A stretch of 64,000 bases of DNA from contig JAWQEG010001346.1 of the NCBI GenBank assembly GCA_033782935.1, positions 139,001-203,000 on the forward strand, written 5' to 3'. The translations under genes were made by a program, and so were the position numbers. The notes beneath the pieces were generated by a model. It saw only the letters and a list, made by a program, of their open reading frames with translations, was not told where the DNA came from and ran no database searches. This stretch comes from Petrolisthes cinctipes. Taxonomy: Eukaryota > Arthropoda > Malacostraca > Decapoda > Porcellanidae. Below, one piece after another: positions 25,101-34,600 of this stretch; the first letter of the stretch is position 1; each line of letters begins with the position of its first letter.

Positions 25101-26000
25101 ATTATGCTAGAAAATCTTAATGTAGTGTATTTATCACACATTTGTGTGTGTATAGAACTAGTGTACAGCGTCAAGCCGTGTGTGTATCTAGTGTAGCCTA
25201 CAGTATATGTGTTTTCTGTACAGGAGCCACGTGTTGTCTGAGTGGTGGGGAGGCCATGAACACTTCCATTATGGTAGCAACGACAACAACGTTACTCTGG
25301 TGGCATCCTACACTCAGATGGCCTGGTACAACTCTCACCAACTCGGCTGTGGGTTCGCTCAATGTTCTACCACGGGGGGAGCTCCATTCTTTAGATATGT
25401 GTGCAACTACTGTCCAGCGTGAGTTGTCCGTATCTAGTTTGTAGCTAATATACAGGATGTCCGCAAGTTATCTTAACAACTTTACATGTTCATTTTTCTT
25501 TTTGTTCCGATAATTTATGGATTTTGGGTCGACACCTTGTACTTTGAGTGTTAGTTAACATTGCACATTTTTACTTTTTATATTAACACAAGGAATTGTA
25601 GTTAGCCTAATATCTTGTTAATTCAAAAGTAGTAATAAAAGGTGTTGATATTATCACATTGTTTATTTTCTATATTTTCACAGCGAGTCATATTTTCTAT
25701 ATTTAATGTAGAATTATAGAACATGTTTATATTTTCAGAGGCAACGACCCCAACAGGCTGAACCGACCCTACACGGCAGGCACCACTTGCAGTCTGTGTC
25801 CAAACTCTTGTAAGTCACAGTGTTACCGCCACACCTGTTACCTCTGTACCAACGCCTGCCAATACTCAGATCTGTGGCTCAACTGTGGGCAGCTAAACAA
25901 GGAGTGGCACGAGTGGCTTTGCAACACAAAGACCAAACAGGGCGTTGATCGCTTCAAGAACTGTAGAGCCACATGTCAGTGCGTCAACGAAATAACCTGA
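5750..26000 (+). CDS. Secreted CAP-superfamily (CRISP/PI15-like) protein, 5 exons
   Basis: Exons: 5750-6365, 23354-23481, 24418-24566, 25224-25418 and 25739-26000. The joined length is 1350 nt (449 aa plus TGA) and every splice phase agrees. Residues 1-26 are a signal peptide. Residues 30-150 are rich in Pro, His and Thr, and 150-205 are strongly basic with possible proprotein-convertase sites. The CAP domain starts near residue 220 (QHNLLRS) and continues through CDTHTLSD, GACGQNVFIS, SYTQMAWYNSHQLGCG and RYVCNYCPAGN. The last exon adds a tail with 12 Cys, like the hinge and ion-channel-regulator-like region of CRISPs. CAP proteins are secreted; their molecular role is often unknown. Two usual cavity residues differ: Glu to Gln at 287 and His to Ser at 326. 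Exons 2-5 are near certain. Joining exon 1 across a 17-kb intron rests on matching phase, the signal peptide and a strong GTAAGT donor. Confidence 0.78.
6378..6990. repeat. Diverged long tandem repeat with (GT)n and poly-G cores
   Basis: Several copies of a roughly 150-200 bp unit lie just inside CAP intron 1. Each has (GT)n, TACCGTAGATGTGC, a G8-12 run, TTAAGAGGTAAATG, TTTCTCATATCTCAATACTG and TTTCAACTCGGGAATTA. Copies begin near 6427, 6462 (partial), 6628, 6790 and 6935 (truncated). Confidence 0.85.
7731..7774. repeat. (GA)n microsatellite
   Basis: This is an uninterrupted GA dinucleotide run of about 22 units inside CAP intron 1. Confidence 0.95.
8095..8323. mobile_element. Tc1/mariner-like MITE, 229 bp
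   Basis: Imperfect terminal inverted repeats of about 35 bp start with CAGTCGTGGTCAATAATATT on the left and, on the reverse strand, CAGTCATGGTCAAAAATAAT on the right. The element is flanked by TA on both sides (8093-8094 and 8324-8325), as expected for Tc1/mariner insertion. There is no transposase frame, so it is non-autonomous. Confidence 0.85.
8440..8790. repeat. 30-bp polypyrimidine tandem repeat and CT-rich tail
   Basis: About four copies of a 30-bp unit (TCTCTCCTCTCCCCCTCCTT followed by CCTCACCATC) cover 8500-8620. They are flanked by less regular CT-rich DNA to 8790. The opposite strand reads as an open decapeptide repeat, which is a by-product of the 30-bp period. Confidence 0.85.
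8925..9325. repeat. (CATA)n-rich degenerate satellite
   Basis: Interrupted CATA/CATT tetranucleotide runs alternate with short words such as CATAGAAACATGCACATTCA that recur every 60-80 bp. Confidence 0.85.
9499..9549. repeat. (GA)n microsatellite
   Basis: A GA run of about 25 units. Short (CA)n and (CT)n blocks follow at 9679-9760. Confidence 0.95.
10105..10168. repeat. (GA)n microsatellite
   Basis: A GA run of about 32 units, followed directly by (GT)5. Confidence 0.95.
10215..10530. repeat. C-poor GATGGT/GTGGT-rich degenerate repeat
   Basis: The plus strand is built from GATGAT, GGTGGT and GTGTGGTGTGGGTGAT words and has very few C residues for about 300 bp. The minus strand therefore reads as His/Thr/Pro-rich frames with no coding meaning. 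Confidence 0.8.
10698..10909. mobile_element. Tc1/mariner-like MITE, 212 bp
   Basis: Terminal inverted repeats begin CAGTCGGCCTCAGGAATTCG on the left; the reverse complement of the right end begins CAGTCGGCCTCAGGAATTCA. TA flanks both ends (10696-10697 and 10910-10911). There is no coding capacity. Confidence 0.9.
11310..11505. repeat. G-rich/C-rich inverted repeat
   Basis: Tandem copies of a ~45-bp G-rich unit (with GGTGCGGGAATAGGGGGACA) run from about 11312 to 11412. They are followed at once by their C-rich reverse complement to about 11503. Runs of G4-G6 make the plus strand a quadruplex candidate and the whole a hairpin candidate. Confidence 0.85.
11667..11747. repeat. ~31-bp minisatellite, left part
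   Basis: Three copies of a unit containing TACAGCATTAGATTCTTCAG and GTGTTACTAGGAA. The same unit continues in the same orientation on the far side of the palindrome. Confidence 0.9.
11752..12657. mobile_element. 906-bp loop-free foldback element (almost perfect palindrome)
   Basis: Bases 11752-12204 are the reverse complement of 12205-12657, centred on AAAAAGCTTTTT. I found no indels and one substitution (T at 11883 versus G at 12526). The ends are TGTTACGGTGAGAC and its complement. CTAG on each side (11748-11751 and 12658-12661) looks like a 4-bp target-site duplication inside a ~31-bp minisatellite. It carries several ATCTTCACTAC words and a GGTAAGATC-type tandem block. No ORF is seen. Confidence 0.85.
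12658..12790. repeat. ~31-bp minisatellite, right part
   Basis: Four copies of the GGAATATACAGCATTAGATT / CTTCAGGTGTTACTA unit, in the same orientation as the left part. Confidence 0.9.
12849..12855 (-). terminator. Candidate poly(A) signal of the symporter gene
   Basis: TTTTATT on the plus strand gives AATAAA on the minus strand, about 510 nt after the symporter stop codon. This placement is inference only. Confidence 0.35.
13365..15170 (-). CDS. SLC5/SSS-family sodium:solute (sugar-type) symporter, intronless
   Basis: A single 601-aa frame encodes a plasma-membrane sodium-coupled transporter. About 75 hydrophilic residues with N-glycosylation sequons precede TM1. About 14 hydrophobic segments follow, the last at the C-terminus. 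Family signatures are present: DYFLAGRSSSWQLVASSIYA, NISSTQLVGMAGSAY, YEWMAS, INQFMAQRML, the TM8 sodium-site region LMSMLDSTMNG and LFQYLQQVL. Compared from memory with bacterial vSGLT, the sugar-contact Asn, Gln (NISSTQ), Glu (YEW), Lys (AVLKLL) and Gln (YLQ) are kept, while the TM6 Asn is Gly. The length is normal for SLC5. The gene lies on the opposite strand inside CAP intron 1. The lack of introns suggests a retrocopy or an old single-exon lineage. The substrate is not certain; monocarboxylate, inositol or vitamin transport are alternatives. Confidence 0.9.
   Translation of the reverse strand: MSNSSVIHQLTEVMLMSRNESWPEDEVIGPLSVNRNKILKPGTEYVNKSLSKNNQLNMSVGMNGSDVELDHGEGWMLGTVDLVVVVVYFVGSLGLGLWYGRKHRSDPVDYFLAGRSSSWQLVASSIYASNISSTQLVGMAGSAYTQGIAVYMYEWMASPVLVVMAYVVLPGLIRSQVFTLPELLQLMYCPAARYYFSAINIVINIVMQTAGSLYAGALLLQVLLPNWALWHIMLALGSLAAFYTVLGGLTAVMVTDAVQAVLLLVGSIIMTVAAVMKAGGWNAVVAAQPPGHFSMIRPLGEPSVPWLGLPGVFLLGVYFFAINQFMAQRMLSVRCVEHGQWAAMLTAVLKLLGLFIIVVPGLAARILYPNLSHGDLVYPTLMFDLLPTGLRGLVLSGFLAALMSMLDSTMNGCATLFTMDFIRPAFPNMTQGTLLKVGQVTTVVVMVGAVAWAPQIRHFPMLFQYLQQVLAYTVAPVLALYIVGFFWQGGTPTAAMVTIAIGTIAGLAFFLAIEVFQVLNFHFLYVPSILLVLSIMILVIGSLLDPRHKKVDHLQKRPALWSLKEFREETKALKKKPLWQNYRLQSVVVLILTFAILIAFW
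15171..19828. other. Middle of CAP intron 1; low-complexity DNA, no supported gene
   Basis: This stretch holds AT-rich TAATAGTTTTTGTAATGG-type repeats (16500-16930), (CT)n (17196-17221), GTA/AGT triplets (17690-17740), (CT)n (18880-18927), AAATA repeats (18965-18990) and (CT)30 (19564-19622). A GC-richer patch at 18200-18725 has open frames of about 100 aa with no domain I recognise; it may be the remnant of a mobile element. Confidence 0.5.
19829..20044. mobile_element. Tc1/mariner-like MITE, 216 bp
   Basis: Terminal inverted repeats of more than 40 bp start CAGTTGGACACAGGAATTCG on the left and, reversed, CAGTTAGACACAGGAATTGG on the right. Both continue with GGTACAGCCCA. TA flanks both ends (19827-19828 and 20045-20046). 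Confidence 0.9.
20213..20500. repeat. Tandem duplication of a ~150-bp unit with (CA)n and (GTAT)n
   Basis: Two copies share GTCAC(T/C)(G/A)AG, (AC)n, AAAGAGAGTGAGAGAGATAG, GGTAATTGGTGTATGTTATG, GCAAAAA and (GTAT)n. They start near 20213 and 20365. Confidence 0.85.
20938..21845. repeat. Polypyrimidine block switching to a polypurine block
   Basis: Bases 20940-21400 are CCTT/CTTC-rich on the plus strand; 21440-21845 are GGAA/GGGA-rich and end in (GA)n and (CAGA)n. The two halves are roughly complementary in composition. The long frames here have no coding meaning. Confidence 0.85.
22130..22560. repeat. ~60-bp minisatellite rich in GT
   Basis: About seven diverged copies of TTTGTAGTTATTTGATGTGT followed by GGTATTTCGTGTG and a (GT)n stretch. 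Confidence 0.85.
23015..23360 (+). repeat. Tandemly duplicated intron end carrying splice acceptors
   Basis: Five diverged copies of a ~63-99 bp unit end in AG at 23032, 23131, 23194, 23276 and 23353. The unit contains GAATACATTGTTTACACTGT, CAGAACATTATATCATTTTA and CAGGGTGGTC. The last is the real acceptor of CAP exon 2, and the two before it also copy the first bases of the exon. Entry at 23195 or 23277 meets an in-frame stop before or at the next copy. Confidence 0.85.
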
Positions 26001-28451
26001 GACTTGGTACTTAAATGTAAATGGTAGTATCGATGCACACTTTGGAGGGACTTATGTAAATACCTATCTGGCTTCATTATAGTAGTAAGCAGCATGTCAG
26101 TATATACTGTAGAAGATGTTAAAGATTTTAGCATCTTCTAATGTGTTGCAAGCACTTCATTTCTTTTCATATGTAGTCACATCATAAGAATACATTATAA
26201 ACAAATGCTCAGATATTTGTGTATCGAAGCTTATGTCCATGACGTGAATTAAGGTAGGCAGCTACATAGCAGTTAATTTAGATTGATAGAAAGGGAGGTA
26301 CTGGTAGTTTGATTGATCTGTGTGTAGACAAGAAAAAATAGATCCTCTTTTGTAGAAATGCTCAGTGAAACATTATGACCAATTGCTGGAAGGAGACACA
26401 GACCAGAAACATCTTGTGACAATACATGTTAAAATCCAACATATGGCCACACCAGCTAAGCATCATATTACAGTATTTTGGAAGGAGGCTGATCACTCTT
26501 TCAGTTCCTTTAAACTACTCTTAGTGAATTGATCTTTCTTGCAATTATCACAGGCCAAGTCGTAATTAACACCGTTTGCAGACAAAACTTGTTCTGAAGA
26601 GTGTGGCTTCAGGAACTACCATACAGTCACCAAACATAGTCATAATTATGTAAGAAAAGTCGTGGGTTTGTTATTGATGATAGCCAGTACAATAGTTTTA
26701 TATACAGTGGGGGATAAGTACTGAATTCTTACATGGCTATAACATTAATACTTGTATAAATACTTACTTACATAAATTGGTGTTCTTATGACTATGAACT
26801 GGTGTAAGACTGACTTACCAAATCAGTTAATGGTATTATATGTGTGATGATAACATGACCTGTAAGTACTATATTGTACTTGTCTGTGCACTATTGAAAG
26901 AAAATGCGAGATGTTTTGTTGCGTTTATGTTCTTTACGTAAGCATTCTAAAAGAAAAGAAAAATTGTCTTGAGTGATGACGGGTGCTGATTTTGGTGACT
27001 GAACTATGTAACAATTATGGTTGTTATATTTGATAATGTAGTGAGTGTGTAGATACTGAACCATGTGGCGATACAGACTGAAATGTGTGATTGAAGAGGA
27101 ACCAAACAAATGAAAACAACCTCTAAAATCAAGACAGAATCACTTAGAACATCAAGAATGTTGATGATAAATATGTTGTTAGTAGTTTTACAAGTTGATG
27201 AAAAACTAATTAGTGTAGGGAAGATAAACCCGCAGTGCTTCAAACAGAAACAATTTTAACTGTGGCAACTGATGATAATTACATATCCAGTCTTTTGCAA
27301 CATCTGGATTTTTGGAATTAACCGATGGATGAGCAATAACCATCAGCTTTATTTGAATACTCAGTAGCTTCTTAACCACTTGCAGATATTAACACTATTA
27401 AATTACCTTTGTTGTCTCACTTGGATCTTGGATACTGTTTCAAGTTGGTGTAATATTCAGACAAAATAACACTTGTAACCTGAGCTCTTTCCTGTATTAA
27501 ACCTTCTGTCCGTGTCATATAATTGTCAGTATGAATAAGTGACACATCATTGCAACTGCTCGGTTTGTATCTCTGAACTTTATATATAAAACATGTGATA
27601 TAACATAGGAGATTAATTAATATAATGTTTGGTCACACTCAAATTTTTTCTTCACCTTCCCAGTCATGAAAATTATCTTCTATACCCTCAGTTTTCTTTA
27701 CTCAGTGCCCCTTTGGACCCAAGCCAATTCCTTAATTGTCATCAGCTGTTCCCCCTCCTTTCCTTCATGCTTTCTTCCCCCTTCACAAACTTTCTTTACA
27801 CCAGAACACCTACTGGTCTTTACATCACAACATACATTAGCAATATCATCTGGTCTCCCTGGAGCAAGGAAGGAGGTGTACCCTGTGTTCTGTATGTTAA
27901 AAGTATAAGCCCCCACAGTAAAAAAAAAAAAAAAAAAAAGCAACACAGTATTTGTGACTTGTGCTGTGGCCAATCCTCCCAGTCCAGGTGGAAGAGTGAG
28001 GTATCTACAGTACACTAAAGATTGATGTTAATGTACTGTTTTCATTGAACTACCAGTAGATGCTTTTATATTTTTTGTTGTGTACTAAAATTATGTGATA
28101 AAATATTGTACATGCACTATTGCCTCCAATAATAATGACACGCCCTCCTCAACACCTTTGTCCCTGGCACCCCTTCTCTGCGCTATTGGTTAGATGGGGT
28201 AGGAGGGGTAGAGAGAGATTCTCCTCTCACTCTATCCTTCCTACCCTGATTAACCTGTCACACAGACCTGGGACATAAAGGTATTGAGGATGGTGGGTCA
28301 TTATTATATATAGGAGGTAATAGTATGTCATATTCACCCAAATTGCTCAACACACATAAGTTATTGAACTGGGGTAATAATTTTTCTGACTTTGTGTTGC
28401 TCTATTTTATTTCTAGGTACTATTCATCTTTTTCCCAAATATTTCTTCTTT
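26001..28451. other. CAP 3' flank / intergenic region
   Basis: AT-rich DNA lies between the CAP stop codon and the end of the convergent alkaline phosphatase gene. It probably includes the CAP 3' UTR, but I see no convincing poly(A) signal close to the stop. A(19) occurs at 27920-27938. No gene is supported here. Confidence 0.5.
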
Positions 28452-28457
28452 TTTATT
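28452..28457 (-). terminator. Candidate poly(A) signal of the alkaline phosphatase gene
   Basis: TTTATT on the plus strand reads AATAAA on the minus strand, about 205 nt past the alkaline phosphatase stop. Confidence 0.45.
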
Positions 28458-28662
28458 TCACATAACCTACCGAGTAAGAAACGTTCATTGGCAGAGGACT
28501 GTATGTCAGATTTTGCATAACAATCCTAAGTTGCTTAATTTAGGATTGATGGAAACTGGAGTTTAAGCAAATATGAGCAGAGCAACTCAGCACTACGGTA
28601 ACATACTCTTTACAGGTGAAATATTTCTCTATTGTAAGTTAATTTGCACCAGATCAAGACAG

Positions 28663-31600
28663 TTATTTGCCTTCCATCTTCTTCGATGATGCTGAACAGA
28701 ACTGCAAGCCATCACCAACACAGGCAGCATACCTAAGGTGAGTCAAGATGGTTCAAATTAGTTTCACGTTCCGAATTTTATAAAATGCTGTAGCAAGAAA
28801 TCAATGTGTAAGGTTAGACAGTAGGATGGTAAGTGCATTGCTGAGATGTGGTGTATAGACAGTCTACTGATATTGTTTATTAAAGGATATTGCATGGAAT
28901 AAAAACTGAAGAAGAGATTACGTGGGGACAGATTTGTAGAATGAAAAGCTGGAAGAGGACGAATGGAAATGACGATGCTGAAAAGGAGACTAAGACAAAG
29001 AGGGGAAGAGAATAAAATGACAACAAAGATAGAGTAGCAAGAAGTAGAGGTACAGTCGGCGGCAAAAGACGTGTCGCCTCACTCAGCACTTCTTGAAGGA
29101 TAACATAAAGGGTAATAATTGAACAAACACGTTCACCATATAGAATTATAATATCCAGTAGGCAAATTAATAAACTTCTCTGGTTTTTCAGTTTGCGATC
29201 CTGTGGAGCTTATATTTCCATATACGGTAACACTTCATGATTTGGCAGATGTGGCGACAGGACTATTGCCGCCGACTGTACCTGAGTGTGTGTGGAATAA
29301 AGGCGTTCTCATGTATGCCGGAAAAGAGGTGAGCCTGGGGTCCCCTAGCGTAGAGAATGACGTCTTCTCCGGCATGGGTACTCGAGTCCCTGGGAACCGC
29401 TGTGGCTGCAGCGTAGTGCGGGTTTGCTATAATGAACAAATGGAGCGAATGAATAAACAATATAAACCAGGGTGTGATGTCAAGTTTGACTTCACTGGAA
29501 TAACTGATGAATGAATGGATAAAGTGGAGTATAATAATTATACAAGAGAACTGGAGGCTACAAATTCTTCAAAACCACTATGATATGCCTCACCATTGTC
29601 TTGGTCATTTGTTTCCTAGCATAGTTTGGAGGAATCAGTAACTTTGAAAATGCTGTCTGGATCATAGGCCAGGTAAAGATTAAAGACACTCACTATAATC
29701 CTCAAGGCTTGGGTCAGGTCGCGATCCATTGACCTCGCCACGGTAAGCTGGACCATTGGTGTACAGGAGGGTTGTGTAGGGAAGATCATCTATGTCTGAT
29801 GTGCCTCCAAACCCTGTAGGAAGGAGTGGAGAAAGAGCCTTCAGGGAGATCAGTCTTCATTTTCTCTCCAATAAGGATATCATGACCATCCCCATATCGA
29901 TGGTGGTAGTGGGAACCGGGCTCTGTCACTCATATGTTGGAAAGGAGTCCGGATGTAGCTCCATACCGTACGAGATAAAATTGATTTCAATTTTACGGAC
30001 TCAATATGATTAAGTTGTTTTGACGGGATTATAAATATATATATATTAAACTACATGTACACTCTTCTAATATAAAAATAGGAATATATTTGTATTATAT
30101 GTGACTGTTTAATAGCAAATTATGAATGAATGTTATTGAAAATGAATTATGGCAGCACAGGATTATTGTCGACAAACAGATGACATCTCAGCTGCATGCA
30201 GTGGGTGCTACAATACACGCACCCAACACATCCAACCAAGACCAGCAGCAGCACTCACCCTCACTTCAGCAGCTACACCAAGTGGTTTACGAAAAAGGAA
30301 ATTTGGTTTTAGCGGTAGCCACAAGAAATAGTGTGGGTTTATGTGTAATCAAGAGAGTAGGCTATACTAACCATGTTTATAGTATGGAACATGCAATGGA
30401 AAAGCAGCAAATCCTCATAGTCAGAGTCCACCTTGTACCTACACATTTGTCTCCGTATAGTGACATCATTACTGGCATAGCTGTACGTATGTGGTATACG
30501 TCGATACAGACTAGTGTGAACTGGGCATTAATTGTGCTTTCATTTCATTCCATGTTCCTGTTTCCATTAGTGTATCCATTTTTACATACTACCCCATATG
30601 AGTGACGACCCCCTTCCAACACATAACTCACCACGTATATCAGCACGCAGGTCAGCATACCCATTGATGACCAAGGGGTGGGAGTGGTCAGCGGTCAACA
30701 AAATGAGTGTGTCCTGGGGGTCAGTCATGGCATCAGCGAGTGCAATGGCCTTTTCAAGCTGCAACGCCTCCTCCAGGGCAGACCGGTACTCATTGTCATG
30801 ATGTGCAAGATCAATCTTAGCTCCTGTTGGGTGGATAATGATGATGATAATACAGTGGTACCTCGGTTCTCAAGGAATGTGTCAGAGGTGAAAGAGAGAA
30901 TACAACGTATGTAAGAGGCAAGTGATGATGAAGAGGATGGTGAGTGAGAATAAAAGGAGAGTGGATGAGAAGTTTGGTAGGAAACTGAGTGAGAAATTTA
31001 GAGAAAACAAGAAATTATTCTGGAAGGAGGTTGAAAGAGAAAAAGGAGAAGGAAAGTCTGGCAGCGTGAGAATGAAGATAGAGGATGGAGTCACTGAGTG
31101 GAAGTAAGGAAGTAAGCTCCTGTTGGGTGGATAATATATAATAAATACTAATATGATAATAATAATGAGCTAAATATGGAAGATTGTAAACAAAAATCAT
31201 GCTCAAAACTACAGTGATGAAAATTAATTTGTATGAGTCAACTGTGCACAAGCCAATATGGAGGGAGAATTAATGAGTCAACTGAGAATTAATGTGCATG
31301 AGTTAACTGTGTGTGAGAATGAATGTATATGAGTGCACTTTGTGTGAGAATGAATGTATATGAGTGCACTTTGTGTGAGAATGAATGTATATGAGTGCAC
31401 TGTGTGTGAGAATTAATGTGCATGAGTTATGTGTGAGAATTAGTGTGCATAAGATAACTGTATACGATGAAAGTGGCATTGAACCCCAAACCTTCGACAA
31501 ACAGAAAATATCCATTGGTATCCCTGCTGAGGATCTCTATTGCTGTGCGGGTCATCTCCTCCAGGGTTGGGTTACGGGTGTCGTTGTCCACAAAGTACGC

Positions 31601-34600
31601 CATGTGGCTCCAATCAAATAGTCCTGTGAGTACCAGAGTACAATTTTTTTTTCTTTCTATGATGAAAAGATTTTATTTCATAATGAGAAAGACTAGGGCT
31701 AAAGGCTTGAAGCCCACATGAAGTCCTCACCTGTGAAAAATGAAATATATGAGAGGTCCAAAATCATGTCCAATTTCATCGAAGGTGCATAGATACATCA
31801 CTTTTGAAGAAGCATAAGTTGTAAGTGGGAAAGATGGTTGGTAGTAGTGATCAAGTGTTGACCAATTGTGTATTTATATACAGTATATGAAAGATTGAGA
31901 GTACCAATTAACTTTTGCCTTTAGGGAGTTGGACATAAAAGGGATTAAAACAAGTCAGTGTCAGGGTATTGTGTGATATCAAGGACTTGTCATTTAACAC
32001 AGACCCAGTAGATCATTTAGATTTTATGATAATGAATGACAGTAAACAAAAACCTGTAGAAACATTTGGTGGTCTTCAATGAAGGACTGAGTGCAAAAAG
32101 TAGTGTCAGATACAAGTATTTACCAGTGTTATATTGAAAACCTCCTGTATTAGGTTAACTCCATACACACAGCATTTGAAATTCAGAATAAAACTGACCT
32201 TTAATAAAAAAAATATTAACTGGGGCCACTAAGGCAGGTCAGAAGAATAGTTTCATAATGTAAATTGAATATTATCTTTGTAAACTTAGAGGAGCAGTGA
32301 ATATTCAACATGCATACATAAATACACGAAACTGTGTTCATGTGTCAGTAATGAGTATCCCTGTATAATTGAGGGGAGCAGTTAATATTCAACATGATAC
32401 ATAAAACTTGTGTGTGCAAGCTACATATAATGAGGATTCCTGTATAATTGTACCCAAATCTGATAATTAATTATCCACACTAACCAATTTTTTGGTTGGT
32501 GGTAGCAGTGCAACATTCACGAATAAACAACATACATACGTGAAACTTTGCATGAGGTAGCATATATAACTGTAACCAAAATATGAGAATCAGGGTCTAA
32601 ACTAACCCAGAAGGTAGTCGGTGGCAGAGGTGTTAACTGCAAGGAGTTCTTCGCGTTGCCAGACATAGGAAGCATTACCCATGAGCTCCTTCTCTGTCAG
32701 CCATGTCTCAATCAAGTCCTTGCCATCCAACCTGCTTCCCCAAGAACCTAACTCAGGGTCAGGCACACCAAGTGGAGTAAACTTTTGTCTCCCTCCACCC
32801 ATGATCACCTGTACTAACGAACAGACCATTTCAATCTTTTAATTCCAGTGTCATATTCTTATTGCTTTTCTCTGGCTTACTTCTAATATTATTAAGTCAA
32901 AGAAAAATTTCTGTATTGAAACACACATTACACAGTGCTACAAAATACAGTAGCACCTCTCCCTCTATTCATGATCACCTCAACAAACAAAGGAACCTCT
33001 TAAACCCTCGAGTGTCAGTGTGGTTGTTCTTCACAGTGCTCCGACTAATTAGTGACGATATAGTACAGCACTATTAGGTCACAGGATAACTACTGATAAA
33101 AAGAATCATAACACCTAACTCCCTGGTTTAGTGCTGAATCTTGGAATTAAGATAAAAACAAATACAGTATTACTGTAGTCCCTGACCTTGATCTTAGAGC
33201 CTGTCTCACCCAGAACCAGCTGTTCTGCCACATCATCACATAGGTCAGTGTCCTGACCATCCTCAGTAAGGTCAAAGTCATTTTCCCAGCTCCTGTTGAC
33301 AACAAAGGCCCAATTGTGCACACACGCAAAACAGGAAAACCCAGGTGGGCCCTAAGTGTATAAACAGAAGTACAGCCACAATTGAATATCCACCAACACT
33401 TTCTTTCCAGTGTGTTAAATATCTTGGTAATAAAAAACAACACGTGTATGGTTTTGCAGCACCTCATAATAATAATTGAGAGGGTTGAGTTGACATAAGG
33501 TGTTGTATGATTATATTTTGATATGATACTGATTTATTTGCACGATGGAAGGAAGGTGGTACGGTGGTTATTTGATTGTGGCTGTACCACTAACTCATCT
33601 GAGAACCTGAATCATGTTGAACAATAAGGAAAGAGCAGAATATCACCAAACCAATCACACTTAAGCCGCGTCCACACGGTCGAGCTGTGCCTGGCAGGCT
33701 GTGCCCTTACCGGGCAAAATCTGCAGACTCTGCCCGCGATGGTGTCCACACGGCTGTCGATGGTGGTTGGAGCTCAGTCGGCCGAAAGCAGAGGTTGTGA
33801 GAGGGTAGATTTGTGCAGTACGATAACCATGGTGCCCGCCATATTTCGAAAGAAGATAGCACTTTATAGTATAGTATAGTATTGTCCAATTAACAGTTGT
33901 GTGTATTTTGTAATATTCAGGAAACCAGTTAATTGAGATTAGATAGATAACGTTTTTTCACATTCATTTTATTGTCTTCATTGTCTGAAATACATGTATT
34001 CAGAGGGTATAGTACAGTCGCGAACCAAAGTTTCGCACCCCCCTTGGCTGATAGGAAGACGAAGACAGTGTTAAAGATATGCTGAACGATCGGACAAACT
34101 GGTGTATCGAGTTGGTAACGAGACAGTGTGAGCTTCATTTTCGATTACTTGCAGTTTGTTGTTTGTGAAAATGAACCTTACACTGTTTCTTAACTTTCTT
34201 TACCAACTCGAAACACCAGTTTGTCCGATCGTTCAGCATATCTTTAACACTGTCTTCGTCTTCCTATCAGCCAAGGGGGGTGCGAAACTTTGGTTCGCGA
34301 CTGTACTATACCCTCTGAATACATGTATTTCAGACAATGAAGACAATAAAATGAATGTGAAAAAACGTTATCTATCTAATCTCAATTAACTGGTTTCCTG
34401 AATATTACAAAATACACACAACTGTTAATTGGACAATACTAATTATGGAAATAACAACGGTTTTCGCACAGGAGTTGAGTGTGTGTACAGTGTGTATACG
34501 TACCTCAGAATCAGAAACATCATCGGATACCGATGCTATAGCCTGCTGATTGCTGGTAGTGTTCTTCACATTTGACACCGATGACCGCACAGTCACCATC

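Noticed and set aside
28653..29514. Plus-strand frames at 28653-28737 and 29192-29514 that look like small Cys-containing exons
   Set aside because: Their splice phases do not fit each other, and both are exact antisense shadows of alkaline phosphatase exons 14 and 13, whose minus-strand reading has matching phases and conserved motifs.
33929..34389. Identical ~70-aa frames on both strands
   Set aside because: They arise from the two arms of a palindrome; there is no start context, domain or host-gene feature.
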